A stretch of 64,000 nucleotides of DNA from Turritopsis dohrnii (Eukaryota > Cnidaria > Hydrozoa > Anthoathecata > Oceaniidae): contig BQMF02000007.1 in NCBI GenBank assembly GCA_027922465.2, positions 496,001-560,000 of the forward strand. Direction: 5' to 3'. Under the pieces are notes generated by a model that saw only the letters and a program-made list of their open reading frames with translations, was not told the DNA's origin and searched no databases. Each line of letters starts with the position of its first letter. The stretch's first letter is position 1. Position numbers and translations under genes: made by a program. Below, piece after piece: positions 10,907-20,938 of the stretch.

Positions 10907-11317
10907 TTAACCAACTCTTACTAGCTTTTGGATATTTAGACCATGTGTTAATACACTTTCCCACCATGATCGAAGCTCTGTTAGTTTTCCTATGCCAGTA
11001 AAGTCATCAGCATAAGCAACGCGTTTTGGAATCTCGTTACTACTAGAATTTTCACGCAATTGAAGTAACGGTAGAATACCAATGGCGTACATACCCATAG
11101 CAACAGGATCACCCTGAGTAGTACCTTCATTTGATCGAATTTCTTTCCCTCCGGATATGAAAAGGCGGGCGGGTGTTTGATAACAGTTGAAAATGTATGT
11201 TGAAAATTTCGGACAAAGTATATCCATGTTATGTAACGTCACTGCTCTGTTTATTGAGTTAAATGCATTTGACGCATCGATCTGTAATAACCCGTGATTC
11301 TCTTCATCAGCAAACAT
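10907..11317 (-). pseudogene. Reverse transcriptase palm of the retrotransposon
   Basis: A frame of 136 codons carrying motif A (LLQIDASNAFNSI), the B-type GTTQGDPVAMGMYA and the catalytic YADD of motif C. Its upstream part (11320-11715) is in other frames: one piece has GVSGWDADEWRR, another has SINPFRQNPGLRPIGIGEVLRR, the fingers region that precedes motif A. The spread over frames means the gene is disrupted. Confidence 0.75.
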
Positions 11318-11884
11318 ATCAACTGATGCGTGAACTGCAATCTCACAACCAGATTTTATTCCTGCTGCAAATTTCCATTAGCATTGCTTATGTCTTTTCT
11401 TACGCACATGATGACTGTTTTTCCAATTTTGCGTCGCAATACCTCTCCAATCCCAATGGGTCTCAACCCTGGGTTTTGTCTAAAGGGATTAATCGACACG
11501 CTAACAGAGCTTCCAAGCTTTCTGGATCGGACACACGCTTTGTACACAGAATTCTTGTGAATCTCGCTAGTTATTTTCTAAAATCATTTGCAGCCGTCCC
11601 AAAAATGCTGCTGCCCATGACTCTGCGCCATTCATCTGCATCCCATCCAGAAACTCCTGCAGCACCTTTACTTTTGAGACAAGCTCGGAGAATGCTAGTT
11701 TCGTCTATACTTTCGTAGGGTCTCAATGCAATGGTTTCACACTGACGTCGCGCACAAGAAGAGAAATAATTTATGTGTGATCTTACATTGCTGACTCCCC
11801 GATTTCTTTCGCAGTTCACATCTACCATTTTGCGTGACTTACAAACAAACAAACAGACAAACGGAGAATCGGCTATTATATAGA

Positions 11885-12588
11885 TGCGTTTGACTGAATG
11901 CTTAAAACTGATGTCTCATAGTTGCATCATGTTTTTGACCTTTTTGACCGCTATTGAATAATCCAACACTCGAGATCAAGCATTAAGTACCAACTTCTTC
12001 AAAATTTAATAATCCTTTGAAAATTTAAAAATAATACAACGATTCTTACGAGTACAAATACTTGTCTGTTGTAATGAGAGTTTGTCTCAGCAAAAATGTG
12101 TTGGCTTAACAAGATGTTATCATGATTGAAAAAGGCATGCATCATTTAACAAATTGCTTGTTGAACCATACAGAAATAATAAAGTTTTGACCGCAACCAC
12201 CTTGTTAAACAAACCTACAGACAAACATAATCGGAATAATTTTGCGGAAATTTAATGGGAATGACCTATCGACCTGACGATTATCAAAACATATTATCGA
12301 ACAAATATTGACATAGGAGTACGATCAAACAAACAAATGTTTTGTTGATATTTATGATTGACATTCTATACAACCTCGTTCCCAGGGCTTCCAGAACGGT
12401 CAAAAGGTTGATTCTAAACAATATCAGCAATCAAGAAATTAATTTTTTTAGTAATTCATACGGTTTTAGTTCAATTCACACGGTTAGTGTAAATGAAATT
12501 CAAAATTTAAAACAATGTACATCATAATTCGATCTTATCCCCCTTCCCTACCAGTCCCCTCCCCACCATCCGAATGACTGAACCCATT
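11885..12588. other. Intergenic, nothing recognised
   Basis: AT-rich, short frames only. Confidence 0.5.
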
Positions 12589-13431
12589 TTACAGTAGGAA
12601 AAAATATATGCTCAGTCCAATACTTAAGATATGAAGCACCATGAGAGCAATGCTCATATTCTTCGGCCATTTACTGTAACAGTCGATGAAATCTTCTGTA
12701 TATAAAATTACTTCACATGTTTCTAACTTCCTGATTCTCATGTTTTGCTCAAGTACCTCTTGTTCGTGTTTAGATATCGTATGAATTCTCTTCAACGTTG
12801 CAAAATTCACTTTTATAAAACGGATATTGGCGCTAAAATGGAATAACGTTAGTTCATGTGATTGGCCAGAATCGACCAATCCAATTGTCCCCTTTGGCAC
12901 TTCGAATGTGAACCATGCGCGTTTCCAATTTTTTCTGTTACGTAATAAAACAACAAGAACGCTACAATGCCAGATTAACAGAACGAACTGGCTGATGGTG
13001 ACGATCCACAGCAACGCGGGAAACACGCGGGCATTCTGTATTGCTTTTATAAAAAAAATAATCGGTAGAAACGGTACGGTCCACTGTATGATTAAAACAC
13101 TTATTGCAATCCATGCTGTTTGCCGTGACGTCTCTCCGTTCCATAGCAAAATATTCAGCGCTGGGATATCTGCAGTGTTGTTTTCCCATGCCGTCTGGAA
13201 ACATCTGGTCATATAATTTGCTCGCGTCACAATACCTCCGGCAAAGTTTGAATCCGTCATATGAAAGACGGATGTCATTCGCGGGCGAGATATTTTCCTG
13301 GATTTCCATTCGTTACGAATTAACGCTTCTGTTTCGTCAGATATTTCGAAGCTTTTGTTTTGCAGATCGTTCTGTTCCATGAACGTTACGGAGTTTTTTT
13401 TTCTTTCCTGTGAAGGCTCTTTTAACGACAT
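12589..13431 (-). CDS. Unrecognised three-helix membrane protein, 280 aa
   Basis: A single open frame starting at ATG 13431 (AAAACGATGTCG) and ending at 12589. The frame stays open upstream to 13494 without another ATG. The possible acceptor TCTATTACAG at about 13480 suggests a 5' leader exon. The N-terminal ~100 residues are hydrophilic. Hydrophobic segments lie at about 105-128 (AWIAISVLIIQW...), 134-158 (FPALLWIVTISQFVLLIWHC) and the extreme C-terminus, 260-280. The region between helices 2 and 3 has a charged loop with FEVPKGTIGLVDSG and FSANIRFIKVNF. I recognise no family and assign no function. An uninterrupted frame of this length in such AT-rich DNA argues it is real. Confidence 0.6.
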   Translation of the reverse strand: MSLKEPSQERKKNSVTFMEQNDLQNKSFEISDETEALIRNEWKSRKISRPRMTSVFHMTDSNFAGGIVTRANYMTRCFQTAWENNTADIPALNILLWNGETSRQTAWIAISVLIIQWTVPFLPIIFFIKAIQNARVFPALLWIVTISQFVLLIWHCSVLVVLLRNRKNWKRAWFTFEVPKGTIGLVDSGQSHELTLFHFSANIRFIKVNFATLKRIHTISKHEQEVLEQNMRIRKLETCEVILYTEDFIDCYSKWPKNMSIALMVLHILSIGLSIYFFLL

Positions 13432-14951
13432 CGTTTTTGCCCTGTTTATGTACTTATAAAACGTTTTGTTTATTTTTGCTGTAATAGAATTCAAGTTTGT
13501 TTACTATGGTAGTATTTATGTAGTGATATCAAAACAGCCAAAACTAGTAAAAAGTTAACCAAACACCATACATTTGATAATATCGGAAACAAATTCGAGG
13601 AAAGGATTTTACGATTTTCAACAATTTCTTCTTTATATGTTACTTCAACCTGGATTAGCCGGTTCCATAGAATTTATGCGTCCGTTACACGAAAAGTTTG
13701 ATAACGTTTTTTTTAACCGTTTCCACTCAACGTTATAATCTTTTTTCGTATCGAAAGAAATCTTACCTTGAACATTTATTTCGTGTAAATCGATGTTGTT
13801 CGTGTGAAGGTTTTAAAGGTTTTGTAGGAAAAGTTTGAATGAACAGCCGTACAACCAAGATACATGTAAATCCTAACAAATGCATAGCAAACATATTTTC
13901 GTGTAAACAAAACATGATTTCTATGAATTAGGCTAATGATGAAAAGTGAGCACAAGCAATGAACTCTAGCTACTACTAACCGAGATTTCAATATATCGGA
14001 AAAAAGTTTTAAAATAATAGAAAAAGTCGTAAACATTTGTGGTTCTTGCTCACAATAACTTTGTCAACTTCGTTCTTCCTCGTGCTCTTCTTACACTGCT
14101 ATTTCAAACAGACAACGTTATCCTACAATCACCATCTGTACGTCTTCCTGTACTATGAACACCGAGAGATTCTTTGGATGAAAGAAAAATATAAAAGCAA
14201 AACCATATATTGTTTCAAATCACACATAATAATAATACTCACTTCATACCCAGGATCCACTGTTTCTTCAAAAACAACACTTAACCTGAGGTCTGAGTAC
14301 GAAGTTGATTTAGGGTTGGAGTACTGTGAAATCCGTACGTTTTAAAGTGAGTAATCTTCGTCAGAAAGCGAACCGATTACAACGTACACAAGAAGACAGG
14401 AAAGATCATTTTTAAACGAAAATGACTCGTTTGAACTCTTAAATGTCTGATTTTGAACAAAGCTTCAAAGATAAATTTATTCAATTGAAAAAACGAATAC
14501 GTGAGAATTTTGTTGAGAAAGAACCATGAAGAAATGCCTTTTCATTCGGGAGGAAACCCTTCAAATAAGACAACATATCAAGCGAGTAAAATGGCTACAA
14601 GCTGTTTGTTCGGAATAAACATGATGTGTTCGAAAAGAAATCATCAATTGTTGTCTGCAATAACACAAACACACCTTTCCCGAATATCCGTTTAAATGTC
14701 TAGTAAGGGCAACCAAACATGCTTTAATGCATAATAATCATTTTGCTGAGAAAATATAGCATATCATTACTAAGAACGTGAGACGATCAATGAATTAACA
14801 TATGAAGGATGCACAGTAGCATCACTAGTCAGCCGACACCATATTAGAGGAGATATAAGTCCACCAATCAGAGATGTCCGCTAAATTGAAAAACAACATT
14901 TTTTCGGTCATTTCAACTTTTTGGATTTCTGCGAAAGCACGATCAATGAAA
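13432..14951. other. Intergenic AT-rich stretch
   Basis: Possible 5' flank of the membrane protein gene. Frames of up to about 100 codons occur but show no motif. Confidence 0.5.
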
Positions 14952-15516
14952 CAGTGGAACCTCTAATACCGGCCACTTTGGGGGATCCAGCTTAGTGGCC
15001 GTTGCATTAGAGGTGACCGATGTATGGAGGTTTTATATGAATATACTTTTTTTATCAAAAAGGCTGGTCAGGATGAGAGGGGCATAAAGAATGATTCATG
15101 ATCAAAATAAACACAACATTATTTAGCCTAAGTGCTTCAAGTCGTAGTATGACAAGATTCAAAGCACTTACTAAGTCAACATCACCTAATGTTTCACAAA
15201 AGTTGTTCAATACATCTACAATAGATAAGGCTGCTTGACTTGACTTTATTTTTGTAAATAATTATTGTAAGTAAAGTAACAATTTTTATATTTTTCCATT
15301 CATTTGATTGCATAAAGATTTTTTTGACCGTTAATAGAGGTAAAATTAGACTTTGGGACAAAAGAAAGTGGCCGTTTGGCCGTTGATTGGAGGTGACCGA
15401 TGTATGGAGGTTTTTTTATAAGAGTTTGACAATAAATTTGGCAGGGACTTTCTTTTCTGGCCGCTTATCAGGAGGTGACCGATGTATGGAGGTGACCATT
15501 AATAGAGGTTCCACTG
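14952..15516. mobile_element. MITE with CAGTGGAACCTCTA termini and iterons
   Basis: Inverted ends CAGTGGAACCTCTA / TAGAGGTTCCACTG. The word GAGGTGACCGATGTATGGAG occurs three times (about 15010, 15390, 15471) in direct orientation. Such ends are typical of pogo/Tigger-derived MITEs, but no TA duplication is visible at both sides. No coding capacity. Confidence 0.55.
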
Positions 15517-15522
15517 TATATG

Positions 15523-15947
15523 TGTTTTTTTTTTCTTTTCGCTCTTACATCGTTTCTTTTTTTTTTTTAAAAAAAAACTGTCATATAAAATGTGTATGCA
15601 TGGTTACGATTCGCACCTTATGCGTATTTCTTTTCTTTGTATGTAAAAGCTTCTGTTGTTTTAGTTAAGTCCTATTTACACATTTTAAAAGGTAAATTGC
15701 CATCATCCCTGGAAATGAACAAAAGTTGACAAACTTTCTAGCGGGATTAACTATTATAGTTCTATTTTTGATCTATAGCATATAAAAGTTATGATTTCAT
15801 GGATTTCTAGGGAGTGTGTGATCAAAAATGTGATGTTGTATTAGAAGTCATTTAATGTTCAAATTTCAAGAGTGTCACTAGTCTTTCATTTTTCATACTT
15901 CAGCTGGGTTTCGCAGAAATCCTTATGCCTGCAAGGGCATCTTGTTT
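15523..15947 (+). repeat. Copy 1 of a ~410-bp direct duplication
   Basis: From a T-rich run through CTTTTCGCTCTTACATCG to GCAAGGGCATCTTGTTT, nearly identical to 16512-16924. Differences are scattered single bases and a few small indels. It ends in the hairpin ATGCC-TGCAA-GGGCAT followed by CTTG. Confidence 0.85.
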
Positions 15948-16511
15948 TTTTTTTCTGCTGTCCAAACCTAGCGGTTTTTTGAAATTTCGTGCGTGCGTTT
16001 ACATGTATTCATCACGTCCATGCGGAAAGCCATTTTTTTGTAGCACGAGGTCTCTTCCACGAGAAATTTCTGGCGACTGGTTGTAATTGCGGTAAGAAAG
16101 AAATCGAAAACTCTCTTCTCTAACATCGGTATTTGAAACTTCTATCCTTTGGTAGGCTTTCCTTAGTGCTTATTTATCCACCATTTGCTTTATTTAGGCT
16201 TGTTATATCCGGGGGCATCAGAGTAAAAGTGAGGTCTGTGTCTGTGTGAGATTTGCCAGGAAGCCCCTAGCTGATCCTAGCTTCCTAGCTTATTCCAGCT
16301 TATCCTAGCTAATCCTAGCTGACCAAGCAAAGCATTGAGGCAAACTTGAGAAATACCAAAAAAATCATCAAAGTCGTTCATATATCATAGTTAAACTTTT
16401 TAAAAGCTATATTTTTAAATGCTTGGTAGCACTAGCTTAGTTAGGTAGATACGTAGTTAGTTTAAAACATAGTATTTCTGATGAATTTTTCGCTTTTACT
16501 TTGTTTCTTAA
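15948..16511. other. Spacer between duplicated segments
   Basis: No gene. A run of degenerate (C)CTAGCT(G/T)AT(C/T) words occupies 16266-16322. No primer-binding site or polypurine tract recognised. Confidence 0.5.
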
Positions 16512-16924
16512 TTTTTTTTTTCTTTTCGCTCTTACATCGTTTCTTTTTTTTTAAAAAAAAACTGTCATATAAAATGTGTATCCATGGTTACGATTCGCAC
16601 CTTATGCGTATTTCTTTTCTTTGTATGTAAAAGCTTCTGTTGTTTTAGTTAAGTCCTATTTACACATTTTAAAAGGTAAATTGCCATCATCCCTGGAAAT
16701 GAGCAAAAGTTGACAAACTTTCTAGCGGGATTAACTATTATAGTTCTATTTTTGATCTATAGCATATATCAGTTATGCTTTCATGGATTCCTAGGGAGTG
16801 TGTGATCAAAAATGTGATGTTGTATTAGAAGTCATTTAATGTTTAAATTTCAAGAGTGTCTTTCATTTTTCATACTTCAGCTGGGTTTCGCAGAAATCCT
16901 TATGCCTGCAAGGGCATCTTGTTT
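16512..16924 (+). repeat. Copy 2 of a ~410-bp direct duplication
   Basis: Second copy; see 15523-15947. The near-identity suggests a recent duplication or two recent insertions of one small element. Confidence 0.85.
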
Positions 16925-17353
16925 GACCTACCTAAAAGTTTAAAGGTATGGCTATATTCGAATATAACAAGTTGACAAGCATGTATCGTTTAAGTGTAAA
17001 AATAATTATATATTTTCGTCAGTTACACATTTTCAAAATAAACACTTGTCTCTTTTGTTTTGAGACCTTTCTTCTTTTCGCGATTATAACGGCATTGGTG
17101 TCATCTAGATTGACTGGGCTATCGAGCAACATCACGAGAGCTACTCTGAGATGCATCGCTTTGATTCACTTTCGATTTCGGGTGTGTGTGAAGGTATAGG
17201 TTACGACTTGGAGATGAGACTGCACTGGTCATCAAAAAGTGATCATGAGAAAAGAACTGGATGAAGAAAATAATGTTATTCAAGGGATGAAAAGAAATGT
17301 TTCAAATGACAACTTTCACTTTTATTCCCTTCCGCTAATTAGATAGTGAATAC

Positions 17354-17398
17354 ATAGAAGATTTCAAGATAGAAGATTTCAAGATAGAAGATTTCAAG
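17354..17398. repeat. 15-bp tandem repeat, three perfect units
   Basis: ATAGAAGATTTCAAG repeated three times. The surrounding 16925-18055 shows no other feature. Confidence 0.9.
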
Positions 17399-18055
17399 AA
17401 AATCTGTCTGCTGATTAGAAGGAAATATTTTTGTCCGTGAAAAATGCTTTTATCCGAGGTGTCTGACTGCTACTTGGGGTGTCACTGGGACAAAACGCAA
17501 CGTTTAAACAGAGATTCTGGAAGGTGTTTTCCTTACTTAATTTCTCACAGACCCACTCATGTGTCTGTACAAGCCCAAACATATGACCGCTCATGATCCT
17601 GAGAAAGTTTTTTGAAATCTTTTAACTTTTTCAAAATCCGTTTTGGATCAATCTGGATCGAAAACTTCATGCTGTTGCACATACCAAGAATCAAAAATCG
17701 AGCGAAGTGGAAATTCAGCTTAATGCTATATTATGCTATATAAAATACAGCCACAATTGTCAAGCCATGATACAGTGTTCATTGAGCTGAGATAAACTAA
17801 CGACATCCCTTCTACGCAATCACAAGGTTTAACATAAGACCACGTTCATTTTCTTCAAAATAAAGTTCATGAAGCAGTATTATGCGCTCAGCGTAGTGCA
17901 CACGCACAAAGTGCAAGTCTTCAACTGGTGACATCGGATTTTGTTTTCTCGAAAGCAGCCATTGTCAACCCTAAAGGTGAATATTATTTTCTTCGTCGTT
18001 TGTTGACTATCTTTCGTAACACATCAGCTTGGACTGCACCTAACATGGAATGACT

Positions 18056-19728
18056 TTATGAGGAAGAAAAATCAAAAAACACAAGTTGGATATCCATCAC
18101 GTTCGTTCCTGTAAGTCCTGTTTTTAATAAGTGCGCACCATTCAAATGCTCAGAGAAGAATTGGTATGAGGCGCTGTTTTGCAAATATCTATCGACATCG
18201 ATATCGGTGTTGTTAACATAATTGACAATGTCAATGGTACAAGACGCCCCTGCCGCGTCTGTCGGCCCGTCCTGTCCATCAGTACCTGCGGAAAGCAAAC
18301 ATACAGGTTGAACATTCAGGTCAGGATGCAACCGAAGGAGTTTCTTTAAACGAGATATTGCAGATAAAACTAAATGCTGATTTCGACCACCGCGACCGCT
18401 ACCTGTCACTCTTACTGTGGTCTCCCCCGCAGTGATTAAACAAAAGTTCGTCGACCTGTTCAAATCTTCTAAATATTTGCTTTCAGGCAAAGAACCGGAG
18501 AGTTTCGAAATAACTTCCTTGATCTGCAGTCTTTGTTTAGATAACACGAAATATATAAGTTCACCAAAGAGGTGCCCAATTTCAGCTGCATCACCAGTAA
18601 GACTGGTAGTTAGGATGTACGGTTTGAATCCGAATTTGACAACTTGTTCGGCCGCCACTTTCACCAACATGTCATTTGAACCGACAATAAAGTTGTTGCA
18701 CTTGTCAAAATACTGTTCGGTAATTTCATTAGCTGATACGTAATTTTGCTGACTGACTGTGATAAAATCCAGAACAGGAGAAGGTATTTGTTCTTGGATA
18801 CCCAAATCAACAAAAATATCCAAGCAACTTTGAAACGTCGACATATCGAAAACCGTCGGACCAGATGCGATCAAATCAATCGGATTCCCGACAATGTCGG
18901 AAATAATGAGCGTGATTATATTCCCTGCGTCAGTTAACGAAGCCAGTTTGCCACCTTTTAATTGTGATAACTTTTTACGTACGGTGTTTAACTGTTCAAT
19001 CGTTCCGCCCGCGTGTGTAACGCGAAGAATGGTATCTAGCTTGTCTTGGAGAGTAATCTCCTGAACAGGCAAAGGTAGCAAAGCCGATCCTCCACCAGAC
19101 GCTAACACAAATAAGAGGTCAGTATGTTTAAGAGACATCGCCAACCGCTTGATCTTTTCAGCATTACACACGGCGTCTGTATCAGGTAGATTGTTTCTGG
19201 CGCCACTGAGGACTTGAATTCTACCAATGGAATCATTTGTTTTCTCTAGTGTATTAGGAGAGAGCAATATATTATTCGGTTGTTTAGGAACACTCACAAC
19301 ACCGTCGATGATATGATCCTCTAAAACACTTTGCAATCCAGCTGCCATTCCTGTGAAGAAATTCAAAGACCTTTAAGAAACTTTAAATCATCGCTTTAAT
19401 GGTACAGCAAGTTATCAACACAAACCCTCTGTATAACAAGTACAACCCTCGGAGTATTACGAAAAGTTTAGGTAATTGAAACAGTAACAAAACCTGGCGC
19501 CGAAGTTGGTGTGTTCATGAATCAACATCTTGAAAAAAAGAGAAAAAATAACTTACCATAAACAGCTTTTCCAAACCCCACCACATATACATTTTCATTC
19601 AAATTGTATATTCTGCCGTTCACCGTCAACGTATTTCCACTACGGAGGAGTGCATTTCTGACCAGCTGAAATGGCAACACAGCGTCAACAGACGAGAGGA
19701 AAACCTTCTGCGCAAGTGCGGCTGTCAT
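18056..19728 (-). CDS. GLYCTK: Glycerate 2-kinase (class II, MOFRL type)
   Basis: Phosphorylates D-glycerate using ATP in serine/fructose breakdown. Two exons: 19728-19557 and 19350-18056. Donor GTAAGT at 19556 and acceptor TTCTTCACAG at 19351 join in phase to give VYGMAAG. The product is 488 aa, close to human (523). It carries VGFGKAVYGMA (49-60), SGGGSALLPLP (142-152), ISDIVGNP...IASGPT (207-223), the Gly-rich GSGRGGRNQ, and SAGTDGQDGPTDAAGA with a C-terminal GTNVMD, all hallmarks of the GckA/MOFRL family. Start ATG 19728 is the first in frame; no clear mitochondrial presequence. No frame break, so it is likely functional. Confidence 0.93.
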
Positions 19729-20938
19729 TTCTCATCAAAACTAAACAAGAACTCGAGCAAAAATTAAATGGGAAAGTCAAAGAGACGAAAAATTGCAAAA
19801 CTCTTCACATTAAATAGACTACAGACAATATTAACTCCAATAACTTCGGTTCCAAGCATCCATCATGAAAATGAGGTTGTATTCACATCACACAAGCAGT
19901 TAATACAAAACACGCCAGCTACACAAAACATGCTAGCCACACATCGACAGAAAGAAAGAAGTATTTTCCATTCATGTTATATATTTCTCAAATATATTTC
20001 AGATTTGACATTAGTTTCTGACCATAAAACGTCTTCATATATACACACATATCTACATTAACATCAGGAGAAGGATAGTTTAATCGACACTAGACTGAAT
20101 TCCATACCGCCACTAGACCGAATTCCATTCCATATTATATTCTGATGATCTAAGAAAAGCTTGGTATAAACAAAATTTGAAACAGAAAAGCAGATTACAT
20201 TTTTATATGGTGAACGTATGTATTATAAAAATGATAGCCTTTTAAAATACTAGACCTGATCAACCCTTTTTCAACAGTCCCCTGATGTTTGAGACAAAAA
20301 GGCTAAGTACTAAGTGGGTTTAATTGATAAATAAGCCATCATCAAATGGTATGTTATGTAAATATCTGAGATCAGGAAATCATCGAGACAAATATTGAAG
20401 AAATAAGAAATTCCACACGTGTGAACAAATGTTTCAAGATGATACCCACGCTTGACAAACAAGAAAACACATCAAAGTCAAATAAACTTCATCATATCTT
20501 CGACACTACCCACAAAGTAAAAAATTCGAAGGCAAACCAAAGTGGACTTCCAAGAATAAAGTAAAGCATGATATTTAATTGTTATTTAAATAAAAGTCAG
20601 AAGTATCAAAATATTAATGATTGTAAAAAAAAGGAGATTTTGTGTCATGTTGAGTTGATTTTCTTTAGTGATGTCAGCTTCCATCACGAACGTACTAAAA
20701 AATAAACAACGTGGACGTTAATCAAGAACACTTTAACCTCTTCAAAGTTAAAGAAAAAACTCTTCACGCTCTCTTCCCTCGTTTAATATTTTGTTAGCCT
20801 CAAAGTGATCGTAGTTCGCAATGAACACAATATATAAAACAAAGCTTGTATGCTTTACGACTATAAATTATCCTCTAGATGATTCCAGTCATGAAATGTT
20901 CTGATGAAACAAACACCGAATACAAGTCGTCAACAACA
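19729..20938. other. Intergenic between GLYCTK start and COQ10 end
   Basis: Contains the GLYCTK promoter side and the COQ10 3' flank. No repeat family or gene recognised. A short degenerate duplication (CACTAGAC(T/C)GAATTCCAT) occurs at 20087-20128. Confidence 0.5.

Larger units (their letters stand above)
9539..11715 (-). mobile_element. REL-type non-LTR retrotransposon, 5'-truncated, with poly(A) tail
   Basis: Flanked by TAGGGTCTCAA at 9528-9538 and 11716-11726, a target-site duplication. The 3' end (left side here) is an A-rich tail seen as poly(T) at 9539-9583. Coding order on the minus strand is a reverse transcriptase palm (IDASNAFNS, GTTQGDP, VAYADDF; 11317-10907), linker/thumb (10914-10279), a zinc-finger-like CxC...H..SC (10300-10250), then RHNEVRD, NDARVD and AYFDVQVFNP down to 9792. 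This is the R2-like layout with a C-terminal restriction-like endonuclease. Several frame breaks show it is dead. A (TTACCA)n tract at 10305-10325 sits at the linker/zinc-finger junction, where the frame changes. Confidence 0.8.
9202..11884 (-). mobile_element. Non-autonomous Helitron interrupted by a retrotransposon
   Basis: On the minus strand the 5' end is A|TCTATATAATAGCCGATTC at 11884 and the 3' end is the GGCGGCG/CGCCGCC hairpin plus CTAG at 9205-9202, followed by host T. Both flanks therefore fit insertion between A and T. The Helitron parts are 9202-9538 and 11727-11884. The middle is a retrotransposon flanked by an 11-bp duplication. Without it the Helitron would be about 495 bp. The body is similar to the intact copy at 30249-30630. 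Confidence 0.75.

Noticed and set aside
14037..14345. 102-codon frame, partly hydrophobic
   Set aside because: No ATG at start, no motif, overlaps low-complexity AT-rich DNA.
15523..16924. Direct repeats as LTRs of a small retroelement
   Set aside because: No TG...CA ends, no primer-binding site, no polypurine tract and no clear target duplication.
16948..17199. 83-codon ATG frame with hydrophobic stretch
   Set aside because: Follows the duplicated segment, no family, no splice partner; likely chance.
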